From contig KN817587.1 in the NCBI GenBank assembly GCA_000827495.1, forward strand, positions 62,001-126,000: a stretch of DNA of 64,000 bases. The letters run 5' to 3'. How positions within the stretch are numbered: position 1 is the first letter of the stretch; the number at the start of each line of letters is the position of its first letter. Below are positions 35,791 through 47,654 of the stretch, one piece after another. The translations under genes were made by a program, and so were the position numbers. The notes below the pieces were generated by a model. The model was not told the DNA's origin and did not search any database. It saw only the letters and a program-made list of their open reading frames with translations. Source of the stretch: Hypholoma sublateritium FD-334 SS-4. Taxonomy: Eukaryota > Basidiomycota > Agaricomycetes > Agaricales > Strophariaceae.

Positions 35791-36181
35791 CTAGGCGGGG
35801 GCGTCTGCGAGCTCGTCGGGGGTGGGGGACGGGAGGGGCACGGCGGCGGGGGAGCAGGCGTCGAGGGTGCGCTGGAAGGGGTTGCGGGTGTGCAGGCGCG
35901 AGACGGGCGACGCTGCGGGGGGTGCCGGTGAGCGGGGGCGCGGCCGCGGAAGGTGGTGACGCACCGAGGAAGGCCCAGCGCGGGGCGGCGGCGGGCTCGG
36001 CGGGGCGGCGCAGGAGGGCGGGGGCGAGGATGGACAGGAGCTCGTCGAGGGCCTCGCTGCGGGGCGTCAGTGCGGGTTTTCGGGAGGGGGACGGGGCGAA
36101 CCTGGGGGCGTCGGGCGGGGCGGGCAGGGGCTGGGAGCGCACGGGGCGCGGGGCGAGGACGATCGGCGCTTGGTTGGACAT
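35791..36181 (-). CDS. Small Pro/Ala-rich fungal protein of unknown function
   Basis: Two exons, 35965-36181 and 35791-35912, are joined by a 52-base GT-AG intron (GTGCGT donor, CCGCAG acceptor) to give 112 residues. The sequence starts MSNQAPIVLAPRPVRSQPLP. It has a central helix-like block RSEALDELLSILAPALLRRP and, after the splice, SPVSRLHTRNPFQRTLDAC, ending DELADAPA. The frame change at the intron turns a long low-complexity readthrough into a compact protein. That, and the two non-repetitive blocks, argue for a true gene. I do not recognise a domain. Its start codon shares a CATG with the start of the divergent MFS gene, so at least one of the two may begin elsewhere. Confidence 0.55.
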
Positions 36182-38066
36182 GGCGGTCATGGGCAAGTTA
36201 TCGCGGCCGTTCCCGTCGGCGCAGTTCCTGCTGCTCTGCGCCGTGCGCCTCATCGACCCGCTCACGTTCACGCAGATCTTCCCGTACATCAACCAGCTGC
36301 TCGCCGCCCTGCGCCTCGTCGACGACCCCGCCCACATCGGCTTCTACAGCGGCCTCGTCGTAAGTACGTCCCCTGCGCTCCCACGGCCCCCGCTGACCGA
36401 CCGCTGCAGGAGTCCACGTTCGCGTTCTTCCAGCTGTGCAGCATCTACCAGTGGGCCCGCCTCTCCGACGTCGTCGGCCGCCGCCCCGTCGTCCTCGCCG
36501 GCGTCTACGGCCTCGCCCTCGCCACATTCCTGCTCGCATTCGCCGCCTCGCTCCCCGCCATCCTCCTCGCCCGCGCACTCGGTACGTCCTCCCCCCGCCG
36601 TGCAGCCCGCGCTGACCCCCCGCGCGCAGCGGGCGTCTTCTCCGGCATCGCCGCCGTGCTGCACTCCGTCCTCGGCGAGATCACCACGCCCGGCAATGAG
36701 GCCTTTGCGTTCTCCACCTACGGCCTCTTCTGGCCCCTCGGCGCCATCATCGGGTGCGTCTCCTCCCGCCCGCTGGCTCTTCGCTCACACCGCCCAGGCC
36801 CATAATCGGCGGCGCCCTCGCCGACCCGGCGGCCGCGTACCCCGCGCTCTTCGCGCACGCGTTCTTCAAGGCGTACCCGTACTTCCTCCCGTGCTTCGCC
36901 ACCGGCCTCTTTGCGCTGCTCGTCGGCCTCGCCGCGACGGCCCTCTTCCGCGAGGCGCGTCTTTTCCTCCAAGCTTTTACGCGCCGTTAACCTTCCCCCA
37001 GACCCTCCCGAGCAAGTGCACACCCGAAGTGGCCGCCCCGCCGGCCCCGCGCGCGCCCCCGCCCTCGCTGCGCCAGCTCCTCGCCGTCCCCGCCCTGCGC
37101 GCCCTCGCCCTCTCCGGCGCCCTGCTCTGCTTCACCGCGACCGCCTTCGACGCCATCTTCGTCCTCTTCTGCTACACCGCCGTCCCGCGCGGCGGGCTCG
37201 GGTTCAACGTGCGTCCTGCGCGCCTAATACCCAACGATTAACCGACGTCCTATATGCGCAGGCGCAGCAGATCGCGACGTGCCTCGCGCTCGCGGGCACC
37301 TCGTCCATCCTGCTGCAGGTCCTCGCCCTGCCGCCGCTCCTGCGCCGCGTGCGCCCCGCGCGCCTCTACACCCTCTGCATGCTCGCCTGGCCCGCGACGT
37401 ACGCCGCCGTCCCGCTGCTCAACGACATCGTGCGGTCGGGCGTCGTCGCCGAGGGCGCGGGTGCGGGCGCGTACGACGGCGCGCCGCAGGTGCCGATGGG
37501 CGCACCGGTCGACGCGCCCACGGCGTGGGCGCTCTGGGCCGCGATCACAGGCGTGATGACGCTCTCGCGCGTAGGGTGCCTCGCGTACTCGTGCGTCCCT
37601 TCCCCTACTAACCCAACCACCCACCCACCTAACAACCCACCCACCCAGCATCTCCCTCGTCCTCGTCAAACAAGCCGCGCCCACCCCCGCCAGCCTCGGG
37701 TCCGCGAACGGCGTCGTCCTCTGGGCGATGTGCCTCGCGCGCGCCGGCGCGCCCGCGGCCGGCGCCGCGCTCTTCACGCTCGGCACCGCGCGGGGTTCGC
37801 GCGTGGTGTGGCTCGCGCCGATGATTGTGCTGGCGGGCGCGGGGGTGGGGGTGTCTGGGGCGATTGGGCGGGGTGTGGGTAAAGATATGGGTGGAGGAGG
37901 GGGTGTGGGTGTGGATGGGGGGGAGGAGGGGGTGCGCGGGCTCGAGTGGGCGGCGGGTTCGGATCTGCGCGGGGCGGAGGTGATGGGTGGTGGTGGTGGA
38001 GAGGCGTATGATCGGGGCGCGGACGCGGGGGCGGAGGTGTACCTCGACGAGGAGCGCGCGGCGTAG
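36180..38066 (+). CDS. MFS transporter (fungal ZIFL/multidrug-like group)
   Basis: Exons 36180-36359, 36410-36581, 36630-36753, 36798-36954, 37002-37208, 37262-37590 and 37649-38066 give 528 residues in frame. The N-terminal half has FLLLCAVRLIDPLTFTQIFP, INQLL, then the cytoplasmic loop motif ARLSDVVGRRPVVLAGVYG (MFS motif A) and FSGIAAVLHSVLGEIT, AFAFSTYGLFWPLGAIIGP and IIGGALADPAAAYPALF. These are typical of fungal 12-helix transporters of the ZRT/ZIFL-like group. The C-half has RQLLAVPALRALALSGALL and LARAGAPAAGAALFTLG. Substrate is unknown. Junction 4/5 needs a GC-AG intron (36955-37001) to keep the frame and yield FRETLPSK. The C-terminal tail is Gly-rich (KDMGGGGGVGVDGGEEG). The gene is extremely GC-rich. 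A second ATG at 36189 is an alternative start. Confidence 0.85.
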
Positions 38067-38980
38067 GATGGGGTGGTTGGTGATACTTGGCGATACCTGC
38101 ACGATATGCGATATGCGATACACGATACGACACACGACTCGGACACGACACGACACGATACTTGCACAGGACGACACGACTATCTTTATTCCTATTCTTA
38201 TTAGCGTTTCTCGACTTTCTCTTCGCGGCATTTCTTTTCTGTATATACACGAGCACAGGACGGCATAGATGGATGGTTATATTGTACTTGGTAGAATAGA
38301 GCATGTATACAATATGGTACTTCCGTTGGTTGATATTACAGACTCAGTTCATCGACAAGCGGTGTTGTACATATATTCATCTACCACCGCTGTAAAATGG
38401 GTTTCGCTGGCGCCTGGCTACCAGCAAAAAAGCAAGATCTAATCCTGTTGGATTTTGACCTGTAGCTACAGTTCAATTATAAGGCTACTCGTCGGTCTTC
38501 AGACGGAGCTCTCAGATGAAAATGTTATGATATAAGCACACGATCTCAATATTCAGCAATTCAATCAAATAGAGGCAATTAATTGTATTTATATTGTCCT
38601 GCATCTGGTGAATCCGTGTCGCATTATGTATGAATCAAATCCGACGCGTTCTAGTCTCACGAGAGGAGGTGTATCCACGAAAAATCCCTGGAGCAGTTTG
38701 TATGTACACTCCAGTATAATAACGCGTCGTGCCCCACAGACGGCGCGCCTTCGCCGTTCGAGCACCGGAGAGAAACGCACTCGTTAAGCAAAGGTTCGTG
38801 AGCAAGGAGTAAAACACGAGCGGCTGTCCTGACACAGAGCGTCTTGTGCCACCTCATCGCGCGGACTTGAAGGCACAATATATTCGCTTTCGACTAGTTA
38901 ATCGCTAGGCCGGTAACATTGAGCAAGGCTCATATCAAGTCGGCATCCGCTCTGAGTTATTGCTTTGAATTTTTAGACGC
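38067..38980. other. Intergenic with low-complexity repeat
   Basis: No gene. Immediately after the MFS stop is a degenerate GATATGC/ACACGAC repeat tract; the rest is AT-rich and unremarkable. Confidence 0.4.
38081..38180. repeat. Degenerate simple repeat (CGATAY / CACGA units)
   Basis: Short units of CGATATG, then CGATAC, then CACGAC repeat in tandem with substitutions for about 100 bases. This is probably a decayed microsatellite in the MFS 3' UTR. Confidence 0.7.
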
Positions 38981-40570
38981 GTCCGGCGCGTCGCGTCGCG
39001 TCGAATCCCCGACCGCCGACGGTAATTACGCGCGTCTAAGTACCGGGTAGCGGCTATCGATATGCCGGTATCTCGCCCGGGCCGGTACCGCCTAGGCCGC
39101 GGAACGGGCGGAGGGCGCGAGGACCTCAATTTTCGTCCTGCGCCGCCGCTGATTGCAACTTAACGACTCTCGCCCGAGGCCGGTAACGAAGGTGAAGGTC
39201 GGTGCTGCTTGGGCGCCGTCGCGCGCAGACGCCGGCGGTGGGTATCTGCGATCTGGTATCTGGGCTTGCAGCGCGGAATCGTGGAATTTTTTTTGCGCTG
39301 GCTGCTGGCTGGCTGCGCGGACTCGGACGCGGCGAAGATCTAGTTGTGTGCGCCTGCGCGTGCTGCACACTCCGACCTTTAGGTGCGGGGGCGCACGCGC
39401 CCCCAGGCTCCGTGTGGCGTCGTATCTGCGAGACCGTCTGGAGGATACGAAGGCGCAGGGCTCGCCGGGGAGCGGATCCGCGACGCGCGTGCGCTGCAGC
39501 CGCCGCGTCGCGTCGTAAATCGCAGCACCTCGGCGGCATGTGGCATCCGCCGTGCTGCTTGTCTGGGGTCCACTCTTTGGAGCCGGCGCGCCACCGCCGC
39601 CTCACGCGGCGCGCTGGATCCCATGCAGAGTTCGAGCACGGCTTCGCGTAGACGTCCTCGATTGACGCGCAGCGCGGTCTAGAGGTGCGCGGGGCTCGTC
39701 GAGGCGCACGACGACATGCGTCATGGAGCGCTGGAGGGCACACGTCGATCGACGGAAGTGCACTCCCTTCGCGTCGGGCTATCAGCTTATCACGGCAACG
39801 TAGGGCTTCTGGCGCGCGCTTCCCGCTTGCGATGTTCCTCTGGCGAAAGAATCCAGTGCAAGCGTCCGGACTAGAAAATACGGCTCAGCGCGCCGCACGG
39901 CGGTCTGGCGCCAAGCTTGCATGCACGCTTCACGAGGCTTCACGCTTCCATGCGCCACGGCTTCCCGAATCCCGAGCCAAGTGGAGGCCAAGGCCGCGTG
40001 GCGTGGCGTATCCCTCCGCAGCGCTGCTGGGGTCGACGGGGCACACCAAATAGCAAAATTCTAGGGTGCGCAAGGCCCGCGACGAGGATGTGCGACGGGC
40101 GCCTGAAAGCCGATCCGCCCTCAGGGCTGCGCCGCGTCTGCGGAGGGCCCCGCGCCTGATTGGCTGGCGCCACCGCCCCCTGGAGCGGCCCTGCTTGGGT
40201 AGGCACCGCAGCCAATCGCCGTCCGCCGCCGCCGCCCCGCCGCGTCTCGAGGAGCCGCGCACACGCCAGACGGACCCGCCGTGCGCGCCTCAGTCTATCA
40301 GCGGCGCCACCGCCGCGGCGCGCCGCTGTCGCGACGTGTCTGCGAGGCTCACGGCGTCTCTGCGCCCGTCTCCGGCGGCAGCTGCCAGGGCTCGAACACG
40401 CACACGGGACCGTTTGCGATCCTGCCCTGCGATCGGGGGCGGGGTGCGGCCAGTGGCCGCGCGGGAGCTTCGTCTGGAGATCGCGGCGTCGGCGGGGGTG
40501 CCATCTTGGGTTGGCGGCGTCGCAGAGGCGTGGGGCGTAGGTACGTCCGTGCGCAGCAGTGGTCAATGGG
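38981..40570. other. GC-rich block without a recognisable gene
   Basis: About 1.6 kb of very GC-rich DNA. Open frames of 100-280 codons exist on both strands (for example minus 39940-40776), but all encode Arg/Ala/Pro-rich strings with no domain, no consistent splice structure and no hydrophobic pattern. A GCCGGTA motif recurs near 38911, 39064, 39081 and 39179. Confidence 0.45.
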
Positions 40571-41293
40571 GAAATTGGGGTGCTGGGGGCCCTGGGATGC
40601 GAGCGCTTCGTCGGACTTAGATAAAGTATGCACCCGGAGACGACGGTCGAAGAACGCCTGCCTGATGCGCCCATATCCGACACGCCCATCATCGGGCAGC
40701 ACTGCGGCGACGGGAATCTGGAGTGCAGCAAGACCTTGGACTTGGAATTCTGGGCCGCTGGATCCGGCACGATCATTTGCAGCGCATTGTCGATGCCTCA
40801 CTGTTGACGTCGAAAGCCATTCAAGTCAGTGCGGGCGAACAGGACATGCTTTGAAAAGGCTATATTGACCGCCGATAGTGAAAATGCACCGGTCAATGGT
40901 TACTGCCACTCTGACGTATCCTCAAGCTCGACGGTATGGACAGGATATGGACAGCGGCAGGGTGACGAGGACCATATGTCCTTGTGTGAGAGTCTGATGT
41001 CGGCCATAGGAAAATCTGTCTGCGACGTCTACATAGGCTTCGGAGGCCTACCGCCGAGCTTGTGGGCGGCCAAGATGTATCTTCAAGTTGCCGCTGGACG
41101 TCAAAGTCGTAGCGACTAATGGGTGCGGCGGGACAGGGTGCGATTCACTCTCTTCATATTCGTCTCCTCACGCTGCCCGCTCTCCCCTGCAGGAGATTCA
41201 GGCCGTGCCGGCACCGTTTTTTTTCTGGGGGAAACAACTGCATGTCTGCGCGAGTTGGTATATTCCATAACGGTGGATTTTAGGATCATCCAT

Positions 41294-41344
41294 AGGCGTT
41301 CATCGACCTATCCAAGCGGCTTGAATATACGTCGATGAACGCCT
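41294..41344. repeat. Perfect 14-base inverted repeat with 23-base spacer
   Basis: The arm at 41294-41307 (AGGCGTTCATCGAC) is the exact reverse complement of 41331-41344. It could form a hairpin or be a remnant of a small mobile element or a protein-binding site. Confidence 0.75.
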
Positions 41345-42673
41345 TAGCCCCACGCAACTCTCTGGGGTGAATGTTCAAACCGTCCATGCGCAGATCGATT
41401 TAATGACATCCCCTTTGGACAGCGTATGTTTGTCATGTCGAGGCCACGGTAGGCATTCCGAGAAGATTTTAATGGTGTGCTTCCGGAAGTGGCACAATGC
41501 CGTGGCTTTGCTCAATTCTGGGGGCTCTTCGTCGGACGTGAAATTCCTCCTCACGAAGCAAAGCAAGACCCTTCTGAATCCCTTAGATTAATAACTTGCG
41601 TAACATACGTGAAGCTGGGGACCACCGGCTTCGGGCTGGAGGAGAGCGGACAAGGCTCGGAGGTCGCCCACTGCCGCCGCCGGCGGGATACCCCCCGCGA
41701 CCAATCGCAGCTGTACTTATGTGTGGCACAAACCTCATTTTTATGCTCTGCCGCATCACATTGACAATCTTCCGGTTATCCATCTGTTGGTGATCCCAGA
41801 CAGACAATCCCGGGCCGATGGCATCGTCTCAGCATTGTCAGCACCCAAGATATCTCCAGATTTCATTGATCTGTCATTCCCCAGTCTCAACAGCAGAGAA
41901 GGGATTACGTCTTGGGTCAGGCTTTATCGTCAGGCCCAATGATACGAAAGAAGTCTAAACTTTAGCCAGCTTCGGAGAAGGCGAGAAGATTGTCGTTGAC
42001 CTTTTTAAGTTATTGGTAAAATTATCTTGGCCGGGCGAATCAAGCCTGAAGGCCTCACGATTTAATTATCGCCTACCTTTGAAATTTCCTTTCGCGTCTT
42101 GGCTCCGTATTGCGATCTCAAACACCAAAAGTTCAGGTTCATGTGGACACTTGGGTTATATCTGGTGAGACGCAGGTGCAATGATTGATGGCACTACTTA
42201 TACTACAAGTAAACGTACGTTGCCTTGCGTCGTTGACTTGGACACACCGCATAGCACATGATGTAAATAGACATTGTTATCATTGTGATGTGCCAGTGAT
42301 AAGGAACCTATATGTATACCGTCAAGTCCAGGGAAAGTGGTCATGAGCTCAGGAGAGAACGATGCAAATGGTGCGTTCAGCTTCGAAAGGGTTTTAATTA
42401 TACTTTTCAAGGCCTAATGTGATCGGTCTCAATACGGATATTATTGTTGTCCACTATCAAAAGCATTAGCAATCACCCGTATACGGAATGTTATTCTGAA
42501 TATCTTGAGAGCAGGCGCTCTGATACTGCCGCCAGCAGCCTGGCATTATCATTATGCAGCCAAAATAAAGCATGGATAGGCACTTTGGACTAGGGTAGAA
42601 CGATTTTCCCATCTGCCTGCGATTAAAATGCCTAACGAGGGCTGAACAAGTGTCGGTTTACAGACGTGTTGAC

Positions 42674-43000
42674 TTAGCTTTTGTGGATATATCCTCCTAG
42701 TACACCGTACGCGACGACTGCGTCCCATTGGATTACCACGACTATTGCAGCTAAATATAGACGGAATTTGACAATAAGCAAGTCATCGGACTCACGACGA
42801 AGAGACTGCCTATGTAGGGATCGGGCATACCATCGTGATCGTCCCATGTTTGCATAAGTGTTAGCTACTTTGATCTTCCCAACGTCGACCGATGGCATTA
42901 CAACTCGTTCGTATCGTACTTTTAGCTGATCTAAAAATAGCCTCGCAACATCATTGTCGCGACTCGCTATATTATTCTGTAGGGCAAAGTAACCCCTCAT
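42674..43000 (-). CDS. Weak open frame, possible membrane protein
   Basis: A 108-codon frame from the ATG at 43000: MRGYFALQNNIASRDNDVAR, then FLDQLKVRYERVVMPSVDVG, with a hydrophobic C-terminus (YLAAIVVVIQWDAVVAYGVL). It is less repetitive than random frames and has a plausible helix. There is no family match, no splice support and no strong context. It may be chance or a gene relic. Confidence 0.2.
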   Translation of the reverse strand: MRGYFALQNNIASRDNDVARLFLDQLKVRYERVVMPSVDVGKIKVANTYANMGRSRWYARSLHRQSLRRESDDLLIVKFRLYLAAIVVVIQWDAVVAYGVLGGYIHKS

Positions 43001-43510
43001 ATAGATTGCGTGAGTACTCAAGCGTCAGTATTTCTCGCGGCTAGATGTGCGGCGTTCGTTCGTACTGTCAGAACCGCCCGGGAACAAACTAGTCCAGGCA
43101 AGATTCAATGATTCTGGCCTTCCACACTTCTATTGAATTTTGGAAGCTTACATCTTCTTTAATTTCAACGAGTATGTCTCCGCTCCGAGCGTGAGTGAGA
43201 GGCAGGGTAGAGAACATCGAAATATCATGCATATGTATAATACGAGGCTAAAAATCTGTCTCAACTCCGAGCCAGTAATTCAACTTTTGCCTTGGTGATT
43301 GTTTGATTCGGATTGAGTCTACATTCACTGCTGCACAACTCGCTTAGCCACCCCGACCGGAGTGGTTAGCCTTTCTGGCATGCATGTAAACATCCCGATT
43401 CCTGTCGCGTATCGCTCGAGGTACTCGTTTTACGTAAGGGTGTCGGTCCAATGTCGGTACATAATGTACGTGAGCCACTGCGTCGGTGCCGGACTCACCG
43501 ATTCAAGAAG

Positions 43511-43566
43511 AATCCTTAAGGATCCCTCAGGATTGCTTCAGGATCCGCTGTAGATGATCCTTCAGC
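43511..43566. repeat. Cluster of GGATYC/GATCC words
   Basis: AGAATCCTTAAGGATCC, then CAGGATTG, CAGGATCC and GATGATCC follow within 55 bases, giving overlapping short inverted and direct repeats. Significance is unknown. Confidence 0.4.
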
Positions 43567-44752
43567 TTCAAACGCGATAATGTTCATTATGTTGAATTTT
43601 GGCATCATTTTACCTTGATTTTACCACCCTTGTTTCGGATGTGTACAATATTTCCGGCGCTTGTCCGGAGCGTTCTTATTGGTGAGCTCGGAAAGCTTGA
43701 CATTGGACGAGCAGCGGATCGCCGCGGGTCTGCGTGACTATTTATTTAGGCCCTCCTTTGTAGTATTGGTTCCCATCAGACTACTTGTCAGTTGTGTCAA
43801 CATCAGTGTCAATGTTAACTACCTAGTAAACGCTCTCACCTCCTCACCACATCTGCCGGTCCAATGATATTTACAAGAGATAAATAAATTCAATTGTCTG
43901 GTGCCTCGATGTTGTTGTCGAGGCATAATCACACAGCATGTAGTACTTAATATAAGTAAGTACATCCATTTTAATATGCCCAAGGCGAGTAACTCTGGCA
44001 TTGTTTTGAGACACCAGCCCTGCAACTTTTAGACGTCCAACGATTGGCCCTCTCAAAATATTGGACACTTCAACTTATCTTCCAATGAAGTTCAACGCTA
44101 ATAATCCAACCGTAAGTCTTCCAAAACGAGAGGTAGGTAAGATTTTGTTTCATTTACTGCAGGCAATTGCAGCGTCGCAAAAGCTGTCTTACCTTCTTAT
44201 CAGATTGGTCTTCGCCCGGGGAACTACCTGGAATAACTGCTTGGTGTCGGTATTTGAATGAAATGTCGCGGCGGCGACAATGGCTGCGCTGACCTCCGGG
44301 CTCAGTGTCAGCACATCTCCCCTCCATATAAACCAACAGTCGGATAAAAATTGCAATCCTGAGGCTTGCCCGGGATGCTCACTTGTGGCGACCCTATTAA
44401 GCGTGTGGCTTTTTTCCCAATGGCAAATCTGTTTGCATTCGTCTAATTTGCATTAAACAACCTCGCGTCTGTTTTGATTGCAGTGTTATACGGTGTCAAC
44501 TCCTAGCCTTGATTGAAAAAAAGAGTGCTTACGATGGTCATTGGTCGAGAGAAGGTTACTGAGCTGAGCGCAGAATATAAACATGTGTTTATTTCAGTGA
44601 GTTAAACACTCTAATAAGCCTTGAATGAACAGCGAAAAAACGTTCCAAAAGCGGTTTGTACCCATGCAAGATTATCGCGCAAACTGAAATGACTTGTCAT
44701 AGTAGATTCCAGTAACATTAGATATCCGTATACAGTAAGCCCCGTGCCCCTT

Positions 44753-47654
44753 TCAGAGTTTGTTTGAGGAGGCCGGCTCCCCAAGGGCATATAACGCATC
44801 AATTTCCGTCTTGTACATATTGTAAGCATCCTTGCGACGGATCTTCAAAGTGGGAGTCATAGTATTATTGTCGACTGAGAAAGCATCGGTGCTGAGATAC
44901 AATCTTTTGATCAATTCGAATCTAAAAATGATGAACAACAATTAATTTTACAACGGCGGCAGATATGATCTTCCTTCTGACATACCCCTTGAGATCTTGC
45001 TTTTTCGCCACCTTCGTGAGAATGACCAAAGCCTGAGCGACGATATCCGGGTTCTTACAAGCGGCAGCGAGGGCAGCAGCATCATCGGGCAAGACCTTCG
45101 TTCCAGTCACGTCTGAGGCCAAAGCTGCAAGTTGGACAGGGTCTGGGATCAGGACTGCAACCAAGTAGGATTGCAAACCGTCGCCGTGAACATAAAGCTG
45201 GGCCACGATTGGCGTGCTGCTGTAGACATTTTCGATCTTCTCAAGAGCAACATATTCACCCTGGGAAAGCTTCATGATGTTCTACACACCCATCGAAGGT
45301 GAGCGAGCTTCCGGCAACGATGACGGTTCGGAATTACCTTGACACGATCAACAATCTTGATACGGCCAGCGGTATCAATCTCCGCAACATCTCCAGTATG
45401 TATCCAACCTTCCGCGTCAACGGTCTCCGCGGTGTTCTTCGCGTCTAAAAACAATACTCAAAGGCTACTCGAATTGAATGAAAATATTGTAGGCGCACCT
45501 TTATAGTAAGTTCCAAAACAGTTCGCCCCACGAACACAGAGCTCTCCGCGAGGGTTGGGCTTGTCTTCTGAGGTGTATCCCATTGCAGGGACGTCGACGA
45601 CCTTGACTTCGTTGACTGGCTGAGGCGGGCCGACAGTGCCAGCTGCTGTAGGGTCGTTTGGCCATGTCTTTGAGCATGTCGCGCAATTCTCTGTCATGCC
45701 ATAACTATCCATCAAGGAAAAGGAGAAGGAAGATCAGAGACCAATTAGCAGTGATTGTTTGGCCTATCTCACCCTAAAAAAACTAATGAGATTAGTATAC
45801 AAGGTTATATTAATGAAAGACATACCTTCTTGGACCTCGCAGGCAAAGGCGACCTTGAGGAAGTTCATTACATCAGCACTGATGGGTGCAGACCCGCTGG
45901 TTACAAGCAATATTTGACCTCCCAAAACCGCTTGGATCTATGTATAAATATTTATTATCTATAGTCATGCATGCATCAGAGAAAGTAACTACCTTGCGGA
46001 AGACCAATCTATCCCAGAAAGCGTGGGTTACTTCCCCGGTTGCCTTGAGGTTGGCAAGCTTGGTTTGGAGAGCCTTGTTGAAGAGCTTGCCCTTGATACC
46101 AGGGACATTACCTCCAACCATAGCTGCTTGGTAGACACGGTTCAGAACACGGGGGACTGAAGGGAAGAAGTTGGGCTTGAGAATTTGAGCATCTTCGAGG
46201 AGGCGAAGAGGATCTCCAGTGTAGTAACCAATTTTGCCGCCGACGGCAATAGTGCAAAGCTCACAGATCCTCTACGGTTGTTGATTGGTTTCAGTAACAG
46301 ATACCGAGGGTGGGATTGGGTAATAATACCTCGTAGATATGTGCCAACGGAAGATAGGAAAGCAGGCAAGCATCGTCAGGTAACTCCATTCCATAAAGGT
46401 TGCTTTGGGCAGCAATGGCCAAGCTTTTGTGCTTGAGAACGGCACCTGTATTGTAGGTCAGCAGCGAAGTCGGCCGTGAAATTTTGAAAGTATATGCCTT
46501 TGGGGTTGCTGGTGGTGCCCTATTGTAGTAGTTTGGTTTTTAGAGTTTTATTCTTAAATTGTACGCAACGCACTGAAGTGTAACAAATCGATGCTATCAG
46601 ATCTGGGTAAGCGGGGATGGGTTCGATAAGATTTGCCTTCCCGTATGCCTCAACTATGACAAGTTAGTTGCATCAATACTAGGAAATAACGTACACACCC
46701 TCAGAGAATAACTTGAAACTAAGGCCCAGTGTTTGACTCCATTCCCTCAAGACTCGAGCAGCTTCTGGTGAGATGGGATTGATACAGACGATAGTCCTCA
46801 ACATTGGAACTTTCGAAGCAAGCTTTAAAAGCGTTGGGATATGATCAGATGTAGAGAAGACGATAGAGAGATGCGCGTGTTCAATGCTATAAAGAAGGGT
46901 TGAGAACATCTACGTATTGTAAAAGACATGCACATTACATGTATGCTGAACAGTCAAAATGAATAGGCATTCATGTTGTACTTAACAAATGTGCTCACCG
47001 ACTGAATCTGTGCCCAGGGTATCGTACAGACTGACCGACACTTTCTGGTAGCTTTGCAGAGCTATGTCAATGATTTGCCATTCTATTTAGGTAAAACAAT
47101 AAGATTTAGAGTTTATCATTCAGAGTACCACTTCACATACCAGGGCAATTTGGAGCCCAGATACCGACTGCCTGGAACTCCCCACCCCCAAGTTCTCCTG
47201 TCTGGAAGAGGTTGTGGATCGTGCTTCCGACGTACCGTCTCCTGGTATCTACTTCGCCATAGGTAATCCAAGAAAAAGCAGGCGCAAACTTGAGCGGGTT
47301 TGTCGAGATGACCGGTCGGTAACCCAGAAAGTTATGGTCCTTTCCTGCTTTCATGCCGTCTGCGAAAACTTGGTCCAGCGTTACAAGAGTATTGGGGGTG
47401 GTCTCGTCAATCAGTCCCCAGATTGCTGTAACAATATGAGACACATCTAGGGTTTCGTACATTCGCTAAGACTCGCCATTACGATAGTGAGCTATTCGAA
47501 AGAAGCATGGCAATCAAATAGCATTCAAAATCGATGTGATGAGCTGGTACATACCACTTTGGCCGGGGCGCTTCGTGCCGGGCACAGGAATGGCCTGCTT
47601 GTTGTATGGCTTCACTGCGGGCCAGTCAACAATCTTTTCGGTGACGACAGGCAT
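44753..47654 (-). CDS. Long-chain fatty acid CoA ligase
   Basis: Start 47654 ([20 protein letters not shown]); stop at 44753. The first intron is read as 47426-47554 (129 bases). The N-part has [35 protein letters not shown] and [17 protein letters not shown], then [10 protein letters not shown] and the P-loop-like GTTSNPKG near 46500. The middle has [19 protein letters not shown] and the adenylation motif [12 protein letters not shown]. Then come [21 protein letters not shown] and [16 protein letters not shown] (the fatty-acyl-CoA signature region). It ends with [20 protein letters not shown] and [11 protein letters not shown]. The enzyme activates long-chain fatty acids with ATP and CoA, at the ER, peroxisome or plasma membrane. 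Most segments are contiguous and intact, with many short introns. The gene is more AT-rich than its left neighbours. Confidence 0.9.

Larger units (their letters stand above)
40571..44752. other. 4.2 kb region with no convincing gene
   Basis: Composition returns to normal and then AT-rich. Apart from one weak minus-strand frame (42674-43000) and a 14-base inverted repeat at 41294-41344, I see no coding signal, no transposase or reverse transcriptase, and no long terminal repeat. Confidence 0.4.

Noticed and set aside
35922..37241. A 439-codon plus-strand open frame and other long frames on both strands in the GC-rich block
   Set aside because: It reads across introns and the antisense gene in mixed frames and yields Arg/Pro/Ala strings. 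Spliced MFS and the 112-residue gene explain the coding signal better.
38081..38180. Telomere-like or satellite array
   Set aside because: The units are degenerate and the tract is only about 100 bases, with unique DNA on both sides. It is an ordinary microsatellite.
39940..40776. 278-codon minus-strand open frame
   Set aside because: It is low-complexity Arg/Pro/Ala/Gly throughout with no hydrophobic core or motif, and comparable frames exist on the other strand, as expected from GC-rich DNA.
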